IMG/VR virus record: IMGVR_UViG_3300008267_000581
Location: 1 to 29,030 of that record
DNA: 29,030 bases
Reading direction: 5' to 3' (one strand)
Source of the DNA: a virus
The first letter of the stretch is position 1; each line of letters begins with the position of its first letter. The translations under genes and the position numbers were made by a program. The notes under the pieces are model-generated. The model searched no databases and had not been told where the DNA came from. It saw only the letters and a program-made list of their open reading frames with translations. Shown one piece after another: positions 1-7,347 of the stretch.

Positions 1-1
1 T

Positions 2-1453
2 GTTTTAACTTTATTTCAAGAAAACCCATATTCAATTGTTTTAAAATCTAGACAGTTAGGTATATCAACTTTATCAGCAGGTTATTCTTTATGGTTGATG
101 ATGTTTCATCAAGACAAAAACGTACTTTGTATTGCAACAAAACAAGAAACTGCAAAAAATATGGTTACAAAGGTTAAGTTTATGTATAATAACTTACCTT
201 CTTGGCTTAAATTTCCAAATAAACCCGAAGAGGAAAATAAATTGACCCTACGCCTCCCAAATGGTTCTCAAATTAAAGCTACTTCAGCATCAAGTGATGC
301 AGGTCGTTCAGAAGCAGTTTCTTTGCTACTAATTGATGAAGCAGCATTTATTCATAATATTGGTGAGATATGGGCTTCAGCTCAACAAACCTTAGCAACT
401 GGTGGAGGTTGTATTGCATTATCTACACCTTATGGTACAGGTAACTGGTTTCATAAAACATGGATAGGTGCAGAAATGGGTGAAAATAGTTTTTTACCTA
501 TTCGTTTACCTTGGAGTGTACACCCTGAAAGAGATCAATCATGGAGAGATCAACAAGATGCCGATTTGGGACCTAAAATGGCAGCACAAGAATGTGACTG
601 TGATTTTAGTACCTCAGGTGATACTGTATTTTTATCAGATGAAATTGATTTTTACGAAAAAACATTTATAAAGGAACCACTTGAAAAACGTGGAGTTGAC
701 CAAAACTTATGGATTTGGGAACCAGTAGATTATTCTCGTAATTATTTAATTACAGCTGACGTTGCTAGAGGAGATGGGGCTGACCATTCCACATTCCACA
801 TATGGGATATAGAAACATTTACACAAGTAGGTGAATATAGAGGTCAGATCAGTACAAAAGATTTTGGACATTTATTAGTTGGAATAGCAACTGAATATAA
901 CAATGCTTTACTTGCACCTGAAAATTCAAGTATAGCTTGGTCAACTGTTCAAACTATTATGGATAGAGGATACCATAATTTATATTATTCACCTAAAGGA
1001 AATGCTTTAACAGTTGATACTTATTTTGATCCTTATATGGATCATAGTAAAATGACACCTGGTTTTACAATGTCTTCTGCTACTCGTCCTATATCAATTG
1101 GTAAATTCCAAGAAGCAATTAGAGATAGAGGTATTACTATACAATCCATCCGACTCCTAGAAGAAATGAAAGTATTTATATGGAGAAACGGACGACCAGA
1201 AGCACAACCAGGATATAATGATGACTTAATTATGGCTGCTGCTATTGGATGTTTTTTAAGAGACACAGCTTTTAAATTAAGACAAAACGGAATGGAAATG
1301 ACTAAAAGTATGTTAAATAACATACATAATAATAATACAACATATTCTGGAGGATATTCAAATAATACAAGATATTCAAGTGGAACTAACAATCCATTTA
1401 AAATAGATAATCCATACTCAAATGGTCAAGAAGATATTTCTTGGTTACTATAA
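2..1453 (+). CDS. gp17: Terminase large subunit (T4 gp17-like), 5' end cut by window
   Basis: ATP-driven motor and nuclease that packages DNA into the prohead through the portal. The frame is open from base 2, so the gene starts upstream; about 100-150 N-terminal residues are probably missing compared with T4 gp17. A P-loop reading KSRQLGIST lies at 44-70. The usual Walker A lysine is replaced by Ile, and a Lys sits at the first position instead. Walker B LLIDE lies at 326-340. The C-terminal half is an RNase H-fold nuclease: ITADVARGDG with Asp at 758-760, an acidic position in APENSS (Glu at 920-922), and GYNDD (Asp-Asp at 1220-1225). The tail is rich in Asn, Ser and Tyr. The portal gene starts 10 bases downstream. 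Family assignment is secure. Confidence 0.95.
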   Translation, partial: VLTLFQENPYSIVLKSRQLGISTLSAGYSLWLMMFHQDKNVLCIATKQETAKNMVTKVKFMYNNLPSWLKFPNKPEEENKLTLRLPNGSQIKATSASSDAGRSEAVSLLLIDEAAFIHNIGEIWASAQQTLATGGGCIALSTPYGTGNWFHKTWIGAEMGENSFLPIRLPWSVHPERDQSWRDQQDADLGPKMAAQECDCDFSTSGDTVFLSDEIDFYEKTFIKEPLEKRGVDQNLWIWEPVDYSRNYLITADVARGDGADHSTFHIWDIETFTQVGEYRGQISTKDFGHLLVGIATEYNNALLAPENSSIAWSTVQTIMDRGYHNLYYSPKGNALTVDTYFDPYMDHSKMTPGFTMSSATRPISIGKFQEAIRDRGITIQSIRLLEEMKVFIWRNGRPEAQPGYNDDLIMAAAIGCFLRDTAFKLRQNGMEMTKSMLNNIHNNNTTYSGGYSNNTRYSSGTNNPFKIDNPYSNGQEDISWLL

Positions 1454-1463
1454 AACATAAAAA

Positions 1464-2711
1464 ATGGCAGATACTAAACTATTTTCAAGATTAAAAAGAC
1501 TATTTTCAACAGATGTAATCATCAGAAACACTGGGGGAAATCAACTAAAAGTAGTTGACGTCAATAAAATCCAAATTTCCGGTGAATATGAAACAAATGC
1601 TCTTGTAGATAGATTTAATCGAATTTACACCAATTCACACACATCAATTTACGGTTACCAAAGTAGTTTTAACTACCAAACATTACGACCTACTCTATAT
1701 TCAGAATATGATTCAATGGATACAGATGCAATTGTTGCTTCTGCTTTAGATATTATATCTGATGAAAGTACTTTACGTAATGATATGGGTGAAGTATTAC
1801 AAATTAGATCTTCAGACGAAGATGTTCAGAAAATTCTATATAATTTGTTTTACGATGTATTGAATGTAGAATTTAATTTATGGCCTTGGATTCGTAATAT
1901 GTTAAAATATGGTGATTTCTTTTTAAAATTAGAAATTGCCGAAAAATTCGGTGTATATAATGTAATACCTTATAATGCATTTCACATCGAAAGACAAGAT
2001 GGATACGATAAAGATCACCCAGCTTCTGTAAGATTTAGATTTGACCCAGATGGTATTTCATCTCCTTCAGATTATGGTTACTATAATGTACCAAATGCTG
2101 GAGGTCAAGCTAATTCAATATATTTTGATAATTATGAAATGGCTCATTTTCGTTTATTAACGGATACTAACTTTTTACCTTATGGTAGATCATATTTAGA
2201 GCCTGCTCGTAAATTATTTAAACAATACACAATGATGGAAGACGCGATGTTAATCCATCGTATCGTTAGAGCCCCTGAAAAACGTATATTTTATGTTAAT
2301 GTTGGAAATATCGCTCCTGCTGAAGTAGAAAACTTTATGCAGAAAACAATTTCCAAAATGAAACGTACCCCATATATTGATCAACAAACAGGTGATTATA
2401 ACCTAAAATACAACATGCAAAACTTACTTGAGGATTTCTACATCCCAGTAAGAGGTAACGACCAAGCAACTAAAATAGATAATCTATCAGGTTTACAATG
2501 GGATGGAATTCAAGACGTTGAATATTTAAGAGATAAATTATTTGCTGCTCTTAAAGTACCTAAAGCGTTTATGGGTTATGAAAAAGATTTAACTGGTAAA
2601 GCAACATTAGCAGCTGAAGATATTAGATTTGCTCGTACAATTGAACGTATTCAACGTATTGTAGTATCTGAATTAACTAAATTCATTAACTACACCTTCA
2701 ATTATATATGA
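1464..2711 (+). CDS. gp20: Portal protein (T4 gp20-like), N-terminal and central part; frame broken
   Basis: Portal (head-tail connector) subunit, a ring at one vertex that guides DNA entry and starts prohead assembly. Typical gp20 features are the block around YGRSYLEPARK and EDAMLIHRIVRAPEKR (about residues 238-275), followed by FYVNVGN. The ORF stops at 2709-2711 after SELTKF and a short unrelated tail (INYTFNYI). The rest of the portal follows in another frame (2677-3303), so this is a frameshifted gene, not a complete 415-residue portal. The upstream leader is A-rich (TATAAAACATAAAAA) with no Shine-Dalgarno. Direct repeats ATTAACT at 2672-2678 and 2685-2691 flank the break. Identity is secure; whether the break is biological is not. 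Confidence 0.93.
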   Translation: MADTKLFSRLKRLFSTDVIIRNTGGNQLKVVDVNKIQISGEYETNALVDRFNRIYTNSHTSIYGYQSSFNYQTLRPTLYSEYDSMDTDAIVASALDIISDESTLRNDMGEVLQIRSSDEDVQKILYNLFYDVLNVEFNLWPWIRNMLKYGDFFLKLEIAEKFGVYNVIPYNAFHIERQDGYDKDHPASVRFRFDPDGISSPSDYGYYNVPNAGGQANSIYFDNYEMAHFRLLTDTNFLPYGRSYLEPARKLFKQYTMMEDAMLIHRIVRAPEKRIFYVNVGNIAPAEVENFMQKTISKMKRTPYIDQQTGDYNLKYNMQNLLEDFYIPVRGNDQATKIDNLSGLQWDGIQDVEYLRDKLFAALKVPKAFMGYEKDLTGKATLAAEDIRFARTIERIQRIVVSELTKFINYTFNYI

Positions 2712-3303
2712 TCAAGAAAGAGTAGCATTAATGAAAGAAAAGGTTGAACTTGCTAACCAAATGATTGAAAATAAAATCATGCCTACTGACTGGATTTATG
2801 AAAATATATTCCATTTAAGTGAAGATCAATATGATGAATATAGAGACTTGATTATTCAAGATGCTAAACGTAAATTCCGTTTAACTCAAATTGAGAATGA
2901 AGGTAATGATCCACTTGAAACTGGAAAATCTTATGGTACACCACATGATTTAGCAGCTTTATATGGAAGAGGAAGATATGAAGATGGAGGGGTGCCTGAA
3001 GGATATGATGAAGAAAAAGCAGTACTAGGAAGACCTGAAGAAAAAATAACAGATAAAAATACTCAAGACAATGCTTTTGGAAAAGATAGAATAGGAGCAA
3101 CAGGAGCTAAAGTAGATGGAGATGAATCAGATTCAATAAAACCTAAATACCAAGGTGGGTCTCCATTAGCCTTAGAAACAAAAAATGCTAGAAATAAAAA
3201 TGCATATACTTTTAATTCAATTAAAAACCAGAAAAAACAAATCATATTTGAATCAGATGTTAATGGAAACTCATTATTAGATGAATCACAAATACGCGAG
3301 TAA
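2677..3303 (+). CDS. gp20: Portal protein gp20, C-terminal part in a shifted frame
   Basis: This frame is open from 2677, with the first ATG at 2731. The peptide before that ATG (TPSIIYDQERVAL) reads straight into MKEKVELANQM, the helical C-terminal region in which T4-like portals have a run of Glu, Lys and Arg. It therefore continues the preceding portal ORF rather than being a separate gene. WIYENIFHLSEDQYDEY follows, then a charged Gly-rich tail ending in DESQIRE. Compared with portals of this type, about 15-25 residues between SELTKF and TPSIIYDQE seem to be absent. If translated alone it would start at 2731 (190 residues). A conserved head-region gene starts 37 bases downstream, behind a late-promoter-like box. 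Confidence 0.85.
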   Translation, partial: LNSLTTPSIIYDQERVALMKEKVELANQMIENKIMPTDWIYENIFHLSEDQYDEYRDLIIQDAKRKFRLTQIENEGNDPLETGKSYGTPHDLAALYGRGRYEDGGVPEGYDEEKAVLGRPEEKITDKNTQDNAFGKDRIGATGAKVDGDESDSIKPKYQGGSPLALETKNARNKNAYTFNSIKNQKKQIIFESDVNGNSLLDESQIRE

Positions 3304-3315
3304 CAATTTTTCATA

Positions 3316-3327
3316 TATTTATAAATA
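3316..3327 (+). promoter_or_regulatory. Late-promoter-like box TATTTATAAATA
   Basis: The 12-base sequence TATTTATAAATA contains the T4 late-promoter core TATAAATA (3320-3327). It lies in the short gap after the portal, 21 bases from core start to the ATG at 3341. The same box recurs before several other genes in the window. Promoter function is inferred from the T4 parallel. Confidence 0.6.
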
Positions 3328-3340
3328 AACAAATATTAGA

Positions 3341-4198
3341 ATGCAAGTAAAACATTCAAAGTATAAAAATACTGGTATACTTTTTGAACTTTTAGTTCGC
3401 CAAATCACCTCAGACACACTGGAAGGTAAAGATTCCCCCGCAAAAGATATACTTAAAAAATATTTCGTAAAAACAGAATTAGGTCGTGAATACAAGTTAT
3501 ACGAAACATTATTAAAGAAAACTTCATTAACTGAAACAAAAGCTAATATTGTAGTTTCAACGTTAACGGATTCATCTAAATCTTTAAATAGGGGAGTAAT
3601 TAAAAGACAAAAATATAATTTAATTAATGAAATTCAAAATCATTACGATTTAAATACATTTTTTAATCACAAATTACCTAACTACAAAGTATACGCTGCG
3701 TTTTATACCTTATTGGAAATATCCAATTCTCAAACCCCAATTAATCCTGAGCAAACTATTATAAATAAAGTTACTATTTTAGAGCATTTAACAGCTGCCC
3801 AAATAAAAAAGAGCACTATTCAAGATGAAGTTCTAAACGAAATAGAAAACTCAGACAAAGATGTTAAATTTCTTGCATATAAAATATTAATGGAGAAGTT
3901 TAATGACAAATATAATGATTTAAGTATTAATCAAAAACTTATTCTAAAAGAATACATTAATTCAGTAGACAATACACCTCGTTTAAAAGAATTTTATACA
4001 AATAAAATTAATGAAATTAAAACTGAATTAACTAAACTTAATAAAAAAACAAACAACCCAGCTACCAAAATAAAAATCAATGAAATTATTTCAGTAATTC
4101 AACCACCTGCTAAAAATGCAAAGTTGACAGATAATGATTTAGTTGATTTGTTACAGTATTGTGATTTAATTAACGAGTTAGAAACTGTAAATGGATAA
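3341..4198 (+). CDS. Conserved T4-like head-region protein of unknown function (285 aa)
   Basis: Soluble, Lys/Asn/Ile-rich, mostly helical protein with no signal peptide or membrane segment. It begins with KHSKYKNTGILFELLVRQIT, a type of N-terminus I associate with unnamed proteins of T4-like marine phages encoded near the portal and protease; this is recalled, not searched. It sits between gp20 and gp21, where T4 encodes prohead core proteins (67, 68), so a role in the prohead core or in assembly is a reasonable inference. No catalytic motif is visible. The start follows a late-promoter-like box, and the end overlaps the next gene by 8 bases, which suggests translational coupling. Confidence 0.75.
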   Translation: MQVKHSKYKNTGILFELLVRQITSDTLEGKDSPAKDILKKYFVKTELGREYKLYETLLKKTSLTETKANIVVSTLTDSSKSLNRGVIKRQKYNLINEIQNHYDLNTFFNHKLPNYKVYAAFYTLLEISNSQTPINPEQTIINKVTILEHLTAAQIKKSTIQDEVLNEIENSDKDVKFLAYKILMEKFNDKYNDLSINQKLILKEYINSVDNTPRLKEFYTNKINEIKTELTKLNKKTNNPATKIKINEIISVIQPPAKNAKLTDNDLVDLLQYCDLINELETVNG

Positions 4199-4640
4199 AC
4201 TTAAAGAAATAATAAGAAAAAAATTAAAAGAAATGAACGCTACTGGTGACGGTGGCGCTTCTTTTAAAGCCGGCTCAGGAGAAAATTATGCTACTCCAAA
4301 AGCATTTAACAAAGATAAAAATGCTAAAGGGGCTAAAAATATTTATTACTATAAGTTAGGGTTTAAAAACGTATCTAATATTAAACCAAAATCTTTCGAT
4401 AAAAAACAATTATGGGAAGATGAAGTATTAAATGAAATGAACGAATTTCAAAAGAAACGTTTAGCTGGTTTAGATGAAATTGAGAAATTAATGAATGAAA
4501 TAACTCCATTAGTTTCTAATGCAAAAAATGAAACAATTGAACTATATAGTGGAAACGCTGGTTCATTCGATATAACACAACCAATAGAGATGGTATTAAG
4601 TTACCTTAAAGAAATAAAAGAACTTTTAACAGAAAAATAA
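4191..4640 (+). CDS. Small head-region protein with a capsid-like cleavage motif (149 aa)
   Basis: Unnamed protein in the prohead core gene position. The N-terminus is short and basic (residues 1-14, ending LKE), followed by MNATGDGGASFKAGSGE. This closely copies the region of the major capsid protein that reads VVE then ANTTGNGGATFQVGQGE. In gp23 that site fits the gp21 protease rule (hydrophobic-x-Glu, cut after Glu), and LKE at residues 12-14 fits the same rule. I infer that this protein enters the prohead and loses a 14-residue propeptide. The rest is helical and charged (DEVLNEMNEFQKKR). It overlaps both neighbours (8 bases before; TAATG after). It could also be a minor capsid or decoration protein. 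Confidence 0.7.
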   Translation: MDKLKEIIRKKLKEMNATGDGGASFKAGSGENYATPKAFNKDKNAKGAKNIYYYKLGFKNVSNIKPKSFDKKQLWEDEVLNEMNEFQKKRLAGLDEIEKLMNEITPLVSNAKNETIELYSGNAGSFDITQPIEMVLSYLKEIKELLTEK

Positions 4641-6397
4641 TGAAAAAGACTTTACAAGATCAATATCTATTAATTAAAGAAGGCAAAGGACATAAAGGTG
4701 TTTTTCTTGCTGAAGCAAAACGTACATTCCCACAATATGTACCCAATGCTGCTTCATTTGATGAAGCCGTTGCTTCCCTTAAAACCAAAAATATTATATC
4801 AGAAAATATAGTTGGTTTATCTGTAGTTTCTGGATATGAACCTAAGAAAAAAGAATCATACGAAACTGCATTTGAGGCGTTTTTAGCTGAAGCTAGAAAA
4901 AAAGATCAAGAGGAAAAAGAAAAAGCTGAATTGAAAAAACCTTCAAAACAAGTAGAAGAAGATCTTGATAAACAATATGATAAAGAAGACGATAAAAACC
5001 CAGATAATATGATCTTTGGTCAAATTATGATGGGTTATTATACTGAAATGAAAGATCCTAAAAATGTTGATAAGACAATGCAACAAGTAAAAGACATTGT
5101 ATTTAAAAATTTATCAAAAGATCCAATTTATTATACAAAAGAGGGCCAATTTGGAGTTAAAGGTTTAGGATATACTACTGAAGCACCAGGTTTAGGTACT
5201 CCAAAAGAACCTAAAGGTAAATATGCTTCATCTGGATATGGTAATCTAAATGAATCTATATCTGAAAAAGATATTAATATGATGGATGAATTAGATCTTA
5301 AATCAAAATTAACCAGTATGGGTGTTACCCCTATAGTAATTGATTCTGTTCTATCAACCTCAGGAATTGAAGGATTAAGAGATAGACTTAAAGACAAACT
5401 TAAAGATAGAGCAATTGGATTTAAAGAATCTAAAGAAATTGAAGATTTTAAAGCAAGTGTTAAAAAAGCATTCTCTGAAAAACCAGATAAAAAATTCACC
5501 CCAGAAGAAATTGAAGCAAAATTAAATCAATTATATCCTGGACGCGCTGAAAGAAAAAAAGATACTCCTGAAGAATCTAAATTACGTGAAGTAATTCGTG
5601 AAATGATTAATTCTGAATTAGAGGAAGCTACTCAATTAAGTACTATCATTACCCCTAAAACAAGTGATAAAGAAAGAGAAGAAAGAGACCCTCAACAATT
5701 CATTACTACATACTTAGCGGCTCCAACAGAAGAATTAATGAAGAAAAACCAACACTTAAGAATATTAAGAGATCCACAAAATCCCGAAGAAATTAAAGGA
5801 GTTGCTATTCGTTCTAGATTTATAGCCCCACAAAACTTAAAAAAATTACCTTACGATATTAACCCAATGTTTATTAACTTTTTAAATACAGCTAATAATA
5901 TTGGAGGTGAAATTTCTCTTCCAACAAAAGAAGGAGTTATGGACACATATACTGTTCTTAACAATGTTAATATAGGTAGAGATGGAAGACTTTCATTTAA
6001 AACTCCAAATCCAAAGTTTGAAAAACCTGTTGGAGAATCTTTACGTGAAAGTGTTGAAAAAGATTTAGCTGATATTAATAAAGAAGCAGAACATGAAGTA
6101 CTTCAATCTAAATTAGATAAAATTGATGCTTTAATTGACCACAAACGTTCTAAACTTAATAAACTTGACGAGGATGAAGATATGAAAGCTTTAACTGACA
6201 AGAAAAAAGTTAAAGAACTTGAAAAAGATATCAAAAAATTAGAGCAAGCAAGAGCTAAAGTTGAAAAAATGCTTGGTAAAACCAAAGGTAAGAAAAAAGA
6301 GGTAATTGACGAAACAGACGAGGATACAATGGATGAAAACATGCCATTAGATGATAATATGATGGGTGAAGAAATGTCATACGAAGAAAATTACTAA
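4640..6397 (+). CDS. Large charged prohead-region protein of unknown function (585 aa)
   Basis: No family is recognised. The start codon overlaps the previous stop (TAATG). The protein is very rich in Lys and Glu. About residues 85-125 are a highly charged coiled-coil-like stretch, residues 210-330 are helical (with RDRLKDKLKDR), and residues 350-470 look more globular (RDPQQFITTYLA, INPMFINFLNTANN). About residues 480-550 form another strong coiled coil, and the last 30 residues are acidic and Met-rich. Placement directly before gp21 and gp22 and the scaffold-like composition suggest an internal core protein. Glu-containing sites such as LEE followed by Ala (near residue 330) would fit gp21 cleavage, but short motifs like this occur by chance. 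Confidence 0.65.
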   Translation: MKKTLQDQYLLIKEGKGHKGVFLAEAKRTFPQYVPNAASFDEAVASLKTKNIISENIVGLSVVSGYEPKKKESYETAFEAFLAEARKKDQEEKEKAELKKPSKQVEEDLDKQYDKEDDKNPDNMIFGQIMMGYYTEMKDPKNVDKTMQQVKDIVFKNLSKDPIYYTKEGQFGVKGLGYTTEAPGLGTPKEPKGKYASSGYGNLNESISEKDINMMDELDLKSKLTSMGVTPIVIDSVLSTSGIEGLRDRLKDKLKDRAIGFKESKEIEDFKASVKKAFSEKPDKKFTPEEIEAKLNQLYPGRAERKKDTPEESKLREVIREMINSELEEATQLSTIITPKTSDKEREERDPQQFITTYLAAPTEELMKKNQHLRILRDPQNPEEIKGVAIRSRFIAPQNLKKLPYDINPMFINFLNTANNIGGEISLPTKEGVMDTYTVLNNVNIGRDGRLSFKTPNPKFEKPVGESLRESVEKDLADINKEAEHEVLQSKLDKIDALIDHKRSKLNKLDEDEDMKALTDKKKVKELEKDIKKLEQARAKVEKMLGKTKGKKKEVIDETDEDTMDENMPLDDNMMGEEMSYEENY

Positions 6398-6399
6398 AA

Positions 6400-7032
6400 A
6401 TGGACAAGCAACTCTTAATAGAAACAAGACATTTTATCCCTAAACCAGTTCGCCTTATAGAAGGTATGCGAAATGGGGGAAATGTTTTTGTTGAAGGTAT
6501 TTTAGCTACTGTTGAAGTAAAAAACGGTAACGGAAGATACTATAAACGTGAGTTGTGGGAACGTGAAATTGAACATTTTCAAAGAAAAATTGATGCTAGA
6601 ACCACAGAAACATGTGGTGAATTAGACCACCCAGATTCTCAAATAATAAATTTAAAAAATGCATCACACGCTATTAGAAAAATATGGTGGGATGGAGATG
6701 AAATCTGGGGTACAGTCGAAATATTTTCAGACCCAGGAGAAAAAGGTACAGTATCTGGTCGTATAGCAGGTGCTTTAGTTAATAATGGTTTAACTATTGG
6801 TATTTCTTCTCGTGGGATGGGTTCATTAAAACAAATGGGTGAAGTAATGGAAGTACAAGATGACTTTGAATTACTAACTTGGGATTTAGTTTCAAATCCT
6901 TCAAACCCAGACTCATGGATGAAAAATGGTGCTTTAAATGAATCAAGAACAACATATTTAGATCCATATGCACGTACAAACTCAATTTTAACTGAAATCC
7001 TATGTGCAAAAGGTACGTGTCCCATATTTTAA
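6400..7032 (+). CDS. gp21: Prohead core protease (T4 gp21-like, MEROPS S80 type)
   Basis: Serine protease that matures the prohead by cleaving scaffold and capsid proteins after Glu in hydrophobic-x-Glu sites. Its 210 residues match T4 gp21 (212). The signatures are the N-terminal block GNGRYYKRELWE, the His site GELDHPD (His77) and the Ser site GISSRG (Ser136-137), then WDLVSNPSNPDSWM. These correspond to the catalytic His and Ser regions of gp21. The gene starts two bases after the previous stop. The C-terminus ends ILCAKGTCPIF, with two Cys. A strong hairpin terminator follows 24 bases downstream, so the unit from the portal to the protease may end here. Confidence 0.93.
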   Translation: MDKQLLIETRHFIPKPVRLIEGMRNGGNVFVEGILATVEVKNGNGRYYKRELWEREIEHFQRKIDARTTETCGELDHPDSQIINLKNASHAIRKIWWDGDEIWGTVEIFSDPGEKGTVSGRIAGALVNNGLTIGISSRGMGSLKQMGEVMEVQDDFELLTWDLVSNPSNPDSWMKNGALNESRTTYLDPYARTNSILTEILCAKGTCPIF

Positions 7033-7056
7033 AATGTGCAAACCGGTGACTAAATT

Positions 7057-7079
7057 GCCCTCTTTTTGAGGGCTTTTTT
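7057..7079 (+). terminator. Intrinsic terminator after the protease gene
   Basis: A perfect six-base-pair stem, GCCCTC (7057-7062) with GAGGGC (7068-7073), and a TTTTT loop, is followed by six T residues. It lies just after gp21 and before the scaffold gene, so it separates the protease from scaffold and capsid transcription. Confidence 0.85.
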
Positions 7080-7218
7080 ATTTCTTGCGACTTTGAAAAA
7101 AAATATACATACATATAACAGAATATACCACCCCTCACACACTATGTGGTATCGATATTAATTGAATTCTATTACGTTTTAAAATAAACGTATTTTCCCA
7201 ACAAAAAATTTAGGAAAA
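7080..7218 (+). other. Leader region of the scaffold-capsid unit with two inverted repeats
   Basis: The longest gene-free stretch of the + strand late block. It holds the inverted repeat ATACCAC (7125-7131) / GTGGTAT (7146-7152) with a 14-base spacer, and a second one, TACGTTT (7173-7179) / AAACGTA (7186-7192), with a 6-base TAAAAT loop. No exact TATTTATAA box is present, unlike before many other genes. A role as promoter or leader for the highly expressed gp22-gp23 pair is inferred from position only. Confidence 0.4.
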
Positions 7219-7347
7219 ATGGCAAAAAACAGAGAAATGCTTAAAGAAGCAATCGCTGAAGCTAAAGCTGTAAAAGAAAGAAGCCTTCACACCTCAATTA
7301 AAATCAATGTTATCTTTAAAACTTCAAGAAATGGAGGAAATGGATGA
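7219..7347 (+). CDS. gp22: Scaffold protein gp22, N-terminal fragment (frame broken)
   Basis: The ATG at 7219 has an A-rich leader (TTTAGGAAAA) and starts MAKNREMLKEAIAEAKAVKE, the expected helical N-terminus of a gp22-like scaffold. After residue 20 the reading becomes unrelated (RSLHTSIKIN...) and stops at 7345-7347. The expected continuation (EAFTPQLKSML) is found in the next frame from about 7280. The true scaffold start is therefore very likely here, not at the ATG at 7307, and a frame-disrupting loss lies at about 7270-7285. Confidence 0.75.
   Translation: MAKNREMLKEAIAEAKAVKERSLHTSIKINVIFKTSRNGGNG

Noticed and set aside
2731-3303. An independent 190-residue gene after the portal
   Set aside because: The frame is open before the ATG and its peptide matches the portal C-terminal region, so it is the second half of a broken portal gene.
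7033-7218. A tRNA or other structured RNA gene in the gp21-gp22 gap
   Set aside because: No cloverleaf or CCA-type end could be drawn; only a terminator and two simple inverted repeats are present.
7307-7309. ATG at 7307 as the true start of the scaffold gene
   Set aside because: The peptide upstream in the same frame (KKEAFTPQLKS) and the MAKNREML start at 7219 look like authentic scaffold sequence, so 7307 is probably an internal Met.
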